Assembly: GCF_014647375.1 (NCBI RefSeq)
Contig: NZ_BMPB01000017.1
Location: 62,001 to 126,000, forward strand
Origin: Parabacteroides faecis
Lineage (GTDB): Bacteria > Bacteroidota > Bacteroidia > Bacteroidales > Tannerellaceae
Length of the DNA stretch: 64,000 bases
Direction of reading: 5' to 3'
Part shown: positions 43,507 through 50,823 of the stretch, in pieces
How positions within the stretch are numbered: position 1 is the stretch's first letter
Layout of the letters: every line of letters begins with the position of its first letter
Program-made: the position numbers and the translations under genes
Notes under the pieces: generated by a model
What the model was told of the DNA's origin: nothing
The model's input: the letters and a program-made list of their open reading frames with translations, nothing else
Database searches by the model: none

Positions 43507-45584
43507 AAGTAAGCCAATATCGTTATAAGAAAGACCAGCTTATGTTACAGATACGTAGCCTGGAGCCTGTGGTGGAGATGTTACGCTCTGAGAATATGGG
43601 TGTACAAGTTGCTGATGTGCGTAATAGCCTGCATTTTTTCTTGCCGGGGCGTGCCAATGAATGGGTACGGAAATTACCTGTTATCGTTTGGGGTGCAACG
43701 TTCCTGAGGAAAGAGGGGAAGGTACGGATGAAAAATTATAACGGATGTGTCTTGTTGGAGATAAACGGTTTGTCGTCTCCTGAAGAGGCGGCTTCGATAC
43801 GTGAGGAAGCTGCCGCCATGCCTCAGACTTTGCTGGCTTTTATCGGACTGAGCGGTAAGTCGGTGAAGATTATCGTACCGTTTACATTGCCCGACGGTAA
43901 GCTGCCGCATAACAAGGAAAAAGCCGGAATGTTTCATGCGGCGGCCTATCAATTGGCAGTCAGACATTTTCAGCCGCAGTTGAGCAGTATGATCACCTTG
44001 AAAGAACCCTTGCTGATGCGGGGGACGCGTGTCAGTTATGATACCGGACTGTACTATAACCCTGCGGCAGTTCCTATCCGGTTGGAACAGCCGTTGCAAA
44101 TGCCGGGTGAGAGCGAACTGCGTGTTATTCAGGATATGCCGGCCGATCCGGTCGAACGTCTACTACCCGGAGTAGAACGTAATACGCAGATAGCCACGTT
44201 GTTCAGTGTCGTGCTGGTAGAGGCGGTCCGTAAGTTTGCCGGGAGTAACAGCAACGATCTGCATGCCTTGTTTACCGAGATGGCGCAAAATTGTTGCCGT
44301 CTGGGTATCCCGGAGGAGGAAGCGGTGGGATGGACTTTGCGTTATGAGGCTTTGGAGCCGCATGCGTTATTGGTACGACAGGTATTCCGTTCCGTTTATT
44401 TGTTGAAAAAGGCGATGGGAAATAAGTTGCCTTTGCCGGAATGTCTTTCGATGGTAATGCAACTGGATGAATTTATGTCGAGGCGTTATTTCTTCCGTAT
44501 GAATGAGATGAGCGGGGGAGTGGAATATCTCGATCGTTCAGTCATACAGTTTGTGTACCGTCCTTATACACTGAAAGTCCGTAACAGTATTTGTCTGGAA
44601 GCACAGAAGGAAGGATTGAATGTATGGGATAAAGATATAGACCGGTATGTGAATTCCGACCAGATCCCTCTATTCCATCCGATCGGGTCGTATCTGGCGA
44701 ATCTCCCTGCTTGGGATGGGAAACCGCATATCCGTGCGATGGCCGACAGGGTTCCTAATAGTAATCCGTCGTGGAGCGATTGTTTTTACCGTTGGTTCCT
44801 GAGTATGGTTGCCCATTGGATGCAACTGGATAAGGATCATGGGAACAGTACGACGCCGTTGTTGGTCGGTGACCAGGGGTGTGGCAAGTCGACCTATTGC
44901 CTGCATTTGTTACCTCCGCCGCTCCGTCCTTTTTATACCGACAGCATCGATTTCGGTAACAAGAAAGAGGCGGAACTGGCTTTGCATCGGTATGCATTGA
45001 TCAATATCGACGAATTCGATTCGGTAAAACCGTCACACCAGAGTTTCCTGAAGCATGTATTGCAAAAGGCTGTGGTCAATGCGCGGTTGCCTTACCAGAG
45101 TACGACGCGTAGCTTGCGGCGTTATGCCACCTTTATTGCTACCAGTAATAATTTCGATTTGTTGACCGATCCGACCGGAAGCCGTCGTTTTGTCTGTGTG
45201 GAGGTAGAAGGATTGATCGACTATATCCAGCCGGTCGATTATGAACAGCTTTATGCCGAAGCGAAAGAGATGCTGCGCCGTGGGGAGCGTTTCTGGTTTA
45301 CACATGAGGAGGAGGCGGCAATTGTTGAGAACAACCGGCGTTTCCAGCAATTACCGGCAGAAGAACAGTTATTCTTACGTTATTTCTGTATCCCGGACGA
45401 TACGGAAGGGATAAAGCCTTTACTGGCATCGGAGATATTGGATATAATTGCAGAGAAACAGCCCGGTTTTGTTGTCACAAAGAAGATGATACTCAATTTT
45501 GGTAAGCTTTTGAAGCGAAATAGCGTACCCAATAAGCGGACGACACGGGGAAATTGCTATTACGTGGAAGAACTATATTCTTGA
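43503..45584 (+). CDS. VirE/VapE-family helicase-primase-like protein (BT4734-like N-terminus, DUF3874 C-terminus)
   Basis: A 693-residue protein. Residues 1-230 resemble the BT4734/VirE N-terminal domain (a primase-like fold; LLAFIGLSGKSVKIIVPF). The VirE P-loop domain spans about 390-600: Walker A GDQGCGKST at about 456-464, Walker B LINIDEFDSV at about 499-508, then FIATSNNFDLLTDPTGSRRF as sensor and arginine-finger region. DUF3874 follows at about 620-690 (KRTTRGNCYYVEEL). Superfamily 3-like VirE proteins occur in phage, satellites and integrative elements, often as replication proteins. With HU and terminal iterons this suggests replication or maintenance of the enclosed unit. No partner primase is nearby. 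Confidence 0.85.
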   Translation: MKVSQYRYKKDQLMLQIRSLEPVVEMLRSENMGVQVADVRNSLHFFLPGRANEWVRKLPVIVWGATFLRKEGKVRMKNYNGCVLLEINGLSSPEEAASIREEAAAMPQTLLAFIGLSGKSVKIIVPFTLPDGKLPHNKEKAGMFHAAAYQLAVRHFQPQLSSMITLKEPLLMRGTRVSYDTGLYYNPAAVPIRLEQPLQMPGESELRVIQDMPADPVERLLPGVERNTQIATLFSVVLVEAVRKFAGSNSNDLHALFTEMAQNCCRLGIPEEEAVGWTLRYEALEPHALLVRQVFRSVYLLKKAMGNKLPLPECLSMVMQLDEFMSRRYFFRMNEMSGGVEYLDRSVIQFVYRPYTLKVRNSICLEAQKEGLNVWDKDIDRYVNSDQIPLFHPIGSYLANLPAWDGKPHIRAMADRVPNSNPSWSDCFYRWFLSMVAHWMQLDKDHGNSTTPLLVGDQGCGKSTYCLHLLPPPLRPFYTDSIDFGNKKEAELALHRYALINIDEFDSVKPSHQSFLKHVLQKAVVNARLPYQSTTRSLRRYATFIATSNNFDLLTDPTGSRRFVCVEVEGLIDYIQPVDYEQLYAEAKEMLRRGERFWFTHEEEAAIVENNRRFQQLPAEEQLFLRYFCIPDDTEGIKPLLASEILDIIAEKQPGFVVTKKMILNFGKLLKRNSVPNKRTTRGNCYYVEELYS

Positions 45585-45610
45585 TTGTTAGTTGTTTGTG
45601 TGGATTGTGT

Positions 45611-45704
45611 ATGATAGATGCCATGATAGTTATTTGTTTTAACTATCATGGTATTAAGTGTTTTATAATCAGTGATTTATTTGTGAATATGATAGTATGA
45701 CAGT
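45611..45704. repeat. Right ATGATAGT array
   Basis: Perfect units at 45623 (ATGATAGT), 45642 (ACTATCAT) and 45689 (ATGATAGT), and one-mismatch units at 45611 (ATGATAGA) and 45697 (ATGACAGT). The 45623/45642 pair lies in a perfect 11-bp inverted repeat, CCATGATAGTT with AACTATCATGG. The order mirrors the left array. Confidence 0.8.
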
Positions 45705-45821
45705 ATATTTTGCATATATCCAAAACTACACAGACAATAAAAGAAGAGATAATGATTTTTAAACCAAATCCGGATTTCTGTTGTTTAATGGTCATATATT
45801 AAGAATTAGACTTGCAAAAGT

Positions 45822-45953
45822 ATGAAAAAGAAAAATGTATGGTTGATCATCGGGATAGTTGTAGCAATTGTTCTTCTGATGATATGGTTATTCGTCGGAA
45901 CGACAGTGGAAGAAGTGGCAGATCCGGTAGTAAGTCCGATGGTAGTTGAATAA
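45822..45953 (+). CDS. Small membrane protein (43 aa)
   Basis: A 43-residue open frame starting MKKKNVWLIIGIVVAIVLLM: basic start, one transmembrane helix (about 6-25), acidic C-terminus ending MVVE. It lies just outside the right repeat array, with a strong terminator 28 nt after its stop. It could be an inner-membrane microprotein or a signal-anchored remnant. Family not recognised. Confidence 0.55.
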   Translation: MKKKNVWLIIGIVVAIVLLMIWLFVGTTVEEVADPVVSPMVVE

Positions 45954-45980
45954 AGTATGTAAGTGAACTGCTATTAACAC

Positions 45981-46035
45981 AAAGATGGCATGCAAAATGG
46001 AGTTTAATATCCATTTCACATGCCATCCTTTATTT
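45981..46035. terminator. Bidirectional terminator between convergent transcripts
   Basis: GATGGCATG and AATGG pair with CCATT and CATGCCATC, followed by CTTTATTTG. It separates the small protein gene from the decarboxylase operon. Confidence 0.8.
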
Positions 46036-46070
46036 GTTTATAGGTATTTATTGAATACCCGGATTAAATC

Positions 46071-47231
46071 TTATCCCAAGAATCCTAACAGGATACCGGC
46101 TGCTACAGCAGAACCGATTACACCTGCTACGTTCGGACCCATAGCGTGCATCAACAGATAGTTGGTCGGGTCGTATTCCAAACCTACGATCTGAGAGATA
46201 CGTGCAGAGTCAGGAACGGCGGATACACCGGCGTTACCGATAAGCGGGTTGATCTTGTTACCTTGTTTCAGGAACAGGTTGAAGAACTTCACGAACAATA
46301 CACCGGCACATGTTGCGATTACGAATGACAACGCACCCAGACCGAAAATCTTAACAGAGTTCAGGGTCAGGAACTGAGTTGCCTGCGTAGAAGCACCTAC
46401 TGTAATACCTAACAGGATCGTGATTGTATCGATCAGCGGACCGCGGGCAGTTTCTGCCAGACGACGTGTCACACCACTTTCTTTCAACAGGTTTCCGAAG
46501 AACAACATACCCAGCAAAGGCAGACCGGAAGGAACCAGGAAGCAAGTCAGCAACAGACCAACGATCGGGAAGATGATCTTTTCTGTGGAAGAAACGGCTC
46601 TCGGCGGTTTCATACGGATCAGACGTTCTTTCTTTGTCGTAAGCAGTCTCATGAACGGCGGCTGGATAATAGGCACCAACGCCATATATGAGTAGGCCGA
46701 CACCGCAATGGCACCCATCAGGTTCGGAGCTAGTTTAGAAGACAGGAAGATAGCCGTAGGGCCGTCGGCACCACCGATAATACCGATAGCACCAGCCTGG
46801 TTCGGTTCGAATCCCATCTGAAGAGCGATGATGTAAGCACCAAAGATACCGAACTGGGCAGCAGCACCGATCAACATCAACTTTGGATTGGATATCAAAG
46901 CAGAGAAGTCGGTCATGGCCCCGATACCGAGGAAGATCAATGGCGGATACCATCCGGAGGTCACCCCCTGATAGAGGATGTTGAGCACAGACCCTTGTTC
47001 GTAGATACCTACCTGTAATCCTGCATCTTTAAAAGGAATATTACCGATCAGGATACCGAATCCGATAGGGATCAGCAGCATGGGTTCAAATTCATATTTA
47101 ATCGCAAGGAATATAAAGAGCAAACCTACCAATATCATGACGATATGACCGGGAGTTGCATTATATACCCCTGTGTAGGTGAGGAACAGCTGTAGGTTCT
47201 CACCCAGGAATGACATAAAACTCTCTTGCAT
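46071..47231 (-). CDS. Sodium-translocating decarboxylase beta subunit
   Basis: A 386-residue integral membrane protein of the OadB/MmdB/GcdB family that couples decarboxylation of carboxybiotin to Na+ export. Typical blocks are GAMTDFSALISNPKLMLIGAAAQFGIF, IIGGADGPTAIFLSSKLAP with its conserved Asp, and GNAGVSAVPDSARI. The operon (carboxyltransferase, gamma-like subunit, biotin carrier) points to methylmalonyl-CoA as substrate. It starts 4 nt after the biotin carrier gene; the in-frame Met at residue 6 is an alternative start. Confidence 0.95.
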   Translation of the reverse strand: MQESFMSFLGENLQLFLTYTGVYNATPGHIVMILVGLLFIFLAIKYEFEPMLLIPIGFGILIGNIPFKDAGLQVGIYEQGSVLNILYQGVTSGWYPPLIFLGIGAMTDFSALISNPKLMLIGAAAQFGIFGAYIIALQMGFEPNQAGAIGIIGGADGPTAIFLSSKLAPNLMGAIAVSAYSYMALVPIIQPPFMRLLTTKKERLIRMKPPRAVSSTEKIIFPIVGLLLTCFLVPSGLPLLGMLFFGNLLKESGVTRRLAETARGPLIDTITILLGITVGASTQATQFLTLNSVKIFGLGALSFVIATCAGVLFVKFFNLFLKQGNKINPLIGNAGVSAVPDSARISQIVGLEYDPTNYLLMHAMGPNVAGVIGSAVAAGILLGFLG

Positions 47232-47235
47232 ACTC

Positions 47236-47667
47236 TTATCCGATTACGACGAGATCGGCACCTTCCAGTACAGAATCTCCTTTATTTACTTTAATTTCAA
47301 TAACTTTACCGTCGCGGTCTGCGTTGATGTTATTTTCCATCTTCATGGCCTCAAGGATAAGAAGTGTTTGTCCTCTTTTTACTGTGTCGCCTACATTGCA
47401 TTTGATCTGTAAGATAACACCGGGCAGCGGAGTTTTAACAGCTCCCTGTGTGGTAGATGCGGCCGGACGTGTAATAACCGATTCGCCTGAAGGAGTTGTC
47501 GGAGCCTGTGCCGGACGTTTCAGAGTAACCATTTGTTTCTTTGCTGGTTTCTCCATCTTTACATTATAGGGAGTACCGTTTACTTCTACTTCAGCGATGT
47601 CGTCAACCACTGAATTGATATGTACTTTATATACGTTACCGTTGATGGTATATTTAAAACTTTTCAT
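47236..47667 (-). CDS. Biotin carboxyl carrier protein of the decarboxylase
   Basis: A 143-residue protein. The N-terminal 60 residues are a small beta domain (KYTINGNVYKVHINSVVDDIAEVEVNGTPYNVKM), then a Pro/Thr/Ala linker, then a biotinyl domain with the biotinylation site EAMKM at about 107-111. It carries CO2 from the carboxyltransferase to the membrane beta subunit. Confidence 0.94.
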   Translation of the reverse strand: MKSFKYTINGNVYKVHINSVVDDIAEVEVNGTPYNVKMEKPAKKQMVTLKRPAQAPTTPSGESVITRPAASTTQGAVKTPLPGVILQIKCNVGDTVKRGQTLLILEAMKMENNINADRDGKVIEIKVNKGDSVLEGADLVVIG

Positions 47668-47689
47668 TCTTGTTTGTTTTTAGAGATAA

Positions 47690-48580
47690 TCACTTTCTGG
47701 GAGTTTCACGTAAGCTATAGATCTTTGAACTCCATGGAGAATATGCACGGCGAACCTTGCGGATCGTAAGTACTGTATGTTCGATGTCATGGTTGTCATC
47801 GCTCATTTCATACAGAGCCGTAGCGATAGCTGCAAAGACTTCTCCTGATACCTCGTCAGGTGCACTGGCACTGGCTGGTACTCCGGCTTTCTGTGCATTA
47901 CGTTTGCTGGCAGCGATAGCTGCTTTACCTACCTGTTTGAAGATGAGATAAAGAAGAAGCAACCCCAGGAATACAACCACCATTGCGGTGATAGTCATAC
48001 CGATACCGAGCGAGTCATTTCGTTTGAAGTTTTCAATCTTTTCGTTAGAATCTAACGTCAGGTTGTTTGTGTCGGGAGTCACTTTTGTTAACTGTGCCCA
48101 TTTGTCCTGACCATCAATTATTCTACCGTAGCTGATATCCGGCTTTTGTGAAGCAGGAATCGTTACTTCATCAATCAGAGTTTTACCATCGGCATCATAA
48201 AGTGCAATGTAGTTTTCTTTTGTCGGATCGAAAGTGAAATTCACATGGAAAGTACCACGATCAGGTTCTCCATCTACCCAGAACAATGTATGCTGATGGG
48301 GTTGTATGAGCGTTTTTACATCCCCTTTGGGGATTGGATATTTTTTAGGGTTGTTCTTGTCATCAGTCAGGAAGCAACCGGCTATGTTTACCGAACCGGC
48401 AGAGGTATTGAATAACTCCAGCCAGGGGTGGCGTTTGCCATAGTCGTCAACGAAGTTGTCGTCGTTGATGACCAGCACTTCATTTATTCGCATGGAGGTT
48501 GCACGCTGCGCTTTTGCTCCGAATGAAACGAGCAGAACGAACAGCAGCAATACTCCAATTTTTTTGTTAATCATATTCAT
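47690..48580 (-). CDS. OadG-like gamma subunit fused to a lamin-tail domain
   Basis: A 296-residue protein. Signal peptide (about 1-24), then a lamin-tail-type beta domain (about 28-175: INEVLVINDDNFVDDYGKRHPWLELFNTS, SYGRIIDG), then a single transmembrane helix (about 193-215) with the short cytoplasmic tail of OadG-like subunits. Normal gamma subunits are about 80-100 residues, so the extra periplasmic domain is notable. It lies between the carboxyltransferase and biotin carrier genes, so it belongs to the decarboxylase complex and may help assemble or anchor it. Confidence 0.85.
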   Translation of the reverse strand: MNMINKKIGVLLLFVLLVSFGAKAQRATSMRINEVLVINDDNFVDDYGKRHPWLELFNTSAGSVNIAGCFLTDDKNNPKKYPIPKGDVKTLIQPHQHTLFWVDGEPDRGTFHVNFTFDPTKENYIALYDADGKTLIDEVTIPASQKPDISYGRIIDGQDKWAQLTKVTPDTNNLTLDSNEKIENFKRNDSLGIGMTITAMVVVFLGLLLLYLIFKQVGKAAIAASKRNAQKAGVPASASAPDEVSGEVFAAIATALYEMSDDNHDIEHTVLTIRKVRRAYSPWSSKIYSLRETPRK

Positions 48581-48595
48581 TTCCTGTTTTAAGAA

Positions 48596-50149
48596 TTATA
48601 GAGGCAGATTGTCATGTTTCTTAGCAGGATTGCTTAACTTCTTAGTCTGCAATTGTTGTAATGCACGAATAATACGGAAACGAGTGTTACGCGGTTCGAT
48701 CACATCGTCGATATAACCGTACTGAGCGGCATTGTATGGATTTGCAAATGCTTTCTTGTATTCTGCTTCTTTTTCTGCGGTTGCTTTTGCAGGATCTTCC
48801 GATGCAGCTACTTCTTTAGCGAAGATTACTTCTACAGCTCCGCTCGGTCCCATAACAGCGATTTCAGCAGTAGGCCATGCGTAGTTCATATCGCCACGAA
48901 GGTGTTTAGAACTCATCACACAGTAAGCTCCACCGTAAGATTTACGCAGGGTGACTGTGATTTTAGGCACAGTGGCTTCGCCGTAAGCGTAAAGCAATTT
49001 GGCACCGTGAAGGATTACACCATTGTATTCCTGGCCTGTTCCCGGAAGGAATCCTGGAACGTCTACCAATGTTACCAGAGGAATGTTGAATGCGTCGCAG
49101 AAACGAACGAAACGGCCTGCTTTACGTGAAGCGTTGCTGTCGAGGCAGCCTGCCATTACTTTCGGCTGGTTAGCTACGATACCAACAGACTGGCCGTTGA
49201 AACGGGCGAAACCAACGATGATATTTTTAGCATAATCGGCATGTACTTCCAGGAACTCGCTATTGTCGACGATTGTTCCGATCACTTCGTACATGTCGTA
49301 TGACTGGTTTGCATTGTCAGGAATGATGTCGTTCAATACGTCATCCAAACGGTCGATCGGGTCTGTACATTCGATCAGCGGAGTTTCTTCCAGGTTGTTC
49401 TGCGGAAGGAAACTGAGCAATTTGCGGATCAGTTGCAGACCGTCTTCTTCAGTGTCGACTGCAAAGTGGGCAACACCTGATTTTGTTGTGTGAACGCTTG
49501 CGCCACCCAGTTCTTCCTGGGTTACGTCTTCACCGGTAACGGTTTTTACTACTTTCGGACCAGTCAGGAACATGTAGCTGGTACCGCGTGTCATGATGTT
49601 AAAGTCGGTCAGTGCCGGAGAATAAACAGCACCACCTGCACACGGGCCGAAGATACCTGAGATCTGGGGAACAACACCGGATGCGAGGATATTACGCTGG
49701 AAGATTTCTGCATATCCTGCCAGGGCATTAACACCTTCCTGGATACGTGCTCCACCTGAGTCGTTCAAGCCGATGACAGGGGCACCCATCTTCATGGCCT
49801 GATCCATAACTTTACAAATCTTCATGGCCAGTGATTCTGACAAAGCTCCGCCGAATACGGTGAAGTCCTGTGCGAAGATGTAGACCAGACGTCCGTCGAT
49901 CGTACCATATCCGGTTACGATACCATCACCCAGGAATTTTGTTTTTTCAATACCGAAGTTAGTACAACGGTGCTGAACGAACATATCAAACTCTTCGAAA
50001 CTACCTTCATCAAGCAACATGGCGATACGTTCGCGTGCTGTGTACTTGCCTTTCTTGTGCTGAGATTCGATTCTTTTTTCTCCACCACCTAAACGGGCTT
50101 GTTCGCGAAGAGCGATAAGCTCTTTTACTTTTTCAAGTTGGTTACTCAT
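48596..50149 (-). CDS. mmdA: Methylmalonyl-CoA decarboxylase/acyl-CoA carboxylase carboxyltransferase subunit
   Basis: A 517-residue carboxyltransferase with the two crotonase-like halves of the propionyl-CoA carboxylase beta/MmdA family. [20 protein letters not shown] (oxyanion region, about 128-147), [32 protein letters not shown] and [14 protein letters not shown] are diagnostic. With the membrane beta subunit and biotin carrier in the same operon it should transfer CO2 from methylmalonyl-CoA, giving propionyl-CoA and Na+ pumping. The related propionyl-CoA carboxylase reaction is possible in reverse. Confidence 0.94.
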   Translation of the reverse strand: MSNQLEKVKELIALREQARLGGGEKRIESQHKKGKYTARERIAMLLDEGSFEEFDMFVQHRCTNFGIEKTKFLGDGIVTGYGTIDGRLVYIFAQDFTVFGGALSESLAMKICKVMDQAMKMGAPVIGLNDSGGARIQEGVNALAGYAEIFQRNILASGVVPQISGIFGPCAGGAVYSPALTDFNIMTRGTSYMFLTGPKVVKTVTGEDVTQEELGGASVHTTKSGVAHFAVDTEEDGLQLIRKLLSFLPQNNLEETPLIECTDPIDRLDDVLNDIIPDNANQSYDMYEVIGTIVDNSEFLEVHADYAKNIIVGFARFNGQSVGIVANQPKVMAGCLDSNASRKAGRFVRFCDAFNIPLVTLVDVPGFLPGTGQEYNGVILHGAKLLYAYGEATVPKITVTLRKSYGGAYCVMSSKHLRGDMNYAWPTAEIAVMGPSGAVEVIFAKEVAASEDPAKATAEKEAEYKKAFANPYNAAQYGYIDDVIEPRNTRFRIIRALQQLQTKKLSNPAKKHDNLPL

Positions 50150-50185
50150 TGTATTTCTGATTTGTTGTTAGAAATGAACTAAATT

Positions 50186-50257
50186 AGTTGACAAGTGACA
50201 GTTGACAGTTGACAGTTTTTTCAGGTTATTCAACCTGTTAACTGTCACTTGTCAACT
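50186..50257. repeat. TTGACAG-type inverted repeat between mce and mmdA
   Basis: AGTTGACAAGTGACAGTT at 50186-50203 pairs perfectly with AACTGTCACTTGTCAACT at 50240-50257. CAGGTT/AACCTG form an inner stem, with extra GTTGACA units in the loop. It can fold into a stable hairpin in the mRNA and matches the repeats at 41.8-41.9 kb. Confidence 0.75.
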
Positions 50258-50267
50258 GTCAACTGAA

Positions 50268-50678
50268 TTATTTATTGCCCGGCATGCAAAGTTCTGTCAA
50301 TACGCTGCAAGTTGATTTCGGGTGAAGGAATGCGATGTTCAAGCCTTCTGCACCACCACGGGGAGCTTTGTCGATCAGCTTAACGCCTTTTTCTTCGACT
50401 TCATTCAATGCTGCCTGTACGTCAGGTACAGCAAATGCGATGTGATGGATACCTTCGCCTTTCTTTTCGATAAATTTAGCAATAGTACTGTCTTCGCTGG
50501 TCGGTTCAAGTAATTCAATTTTGGTCTGGCCTACTTTAAAGAAAGCAGTTTTCACTTTCTGGTCAGCTACTTCTTCGATGTTATAGCATTTCATGCCTAA
50601 AATTTCTTCGTAATACGGCAGACAAGCTTCGATACTTTTCACTGCAATGCCCAGATGTTCAATATGTGTAATTTCCAT
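50268..50678 (-). CDS. mce: Methylmalonyl-CoA epimerase
   Basis: A 136-residue protein of the glyoxalase/VOC fold converting (R)- and (S)-methylmalonyl-CoA. Paired beta-alpha-beta modules carry the metal ligands in HLGIAV (His8), GIHHIAFAV and VLTEL (Glu near 130). It supplies the S isomer to the decarboxylase encoded downstream, completing the propionate branch of the succinate pathway. It is the first gene of the unit, separated from mmdA by the repeat above. Confidence 0.95.
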   Translation of the reverse strand: MEITHIEHLGIAVKSIEACLPYYEEILGMKCYNIEEVADQKVKTAFFKVGQTKIELLEPTSEDSTIAKFIEKKGEGIHHIAFAVPDVQAALNEVEEKGVKLIDKAPRGGAEGLNIAFLHPKSTCSVLTELCMPGNK

Positions 50679-50723
50679 GTCAATAATAATTTATTAATTG
50701 ATAAATGCTTTTTGTTCTGATGG

Positions 50724-50731
50724 CAAAGGTA
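50724..50731 (-). promoter_or_regulatory. -7 promoter element of the mce-mmdA operon
   Basis: Reads TACCTTTG on the minus strand, 46 nt before the mce ATG. Confidence 0.58.
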
Positions 50732-50823
50732 CATTCTTTTTAAAGAATCAAGAAATATTTCATTAATTATTATCCACAGGAAAATGATATGTTCAAAAGA
50801 ACCTGAATAATGTTGGTTTCAGA

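Larger units (their letters stand above)
42740..45710. mobile_element. Candidate iteron-bounded element carrying HU and VirE-like genes
   Basis: A 2.97-kb unit whose two ends carry near mirror-image arrays of ACTATCAT/ATGATAGT. Each end has a tandem pair outermost, then a 38- or 39-nt gap, then the hairpin ATGATAGT-N11-ACTATCAT. Just outside, TGCATATAT occurs as a direct repeat at 42731-42739 and 45711-45719, which could be a target-site duplication. The terminal 20 or so bases are imperfect inverted repeats. Cargo is an HU-like gene and a VirE-type helicase. No transposase or recombinase is recognisable, so movement in trans, replication, or a non-mobile regulatory function all remain possible. 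Borders are inferred. Confidence 0.45.

Noticed and set aside
45621-45651. Rho-independent terminator after the VirE-like gene
   Set aside because: The stem is perfect but no T run follows, and the same unit arrangement occurs at the other end of the element, so it is better read as part of the repeat array.
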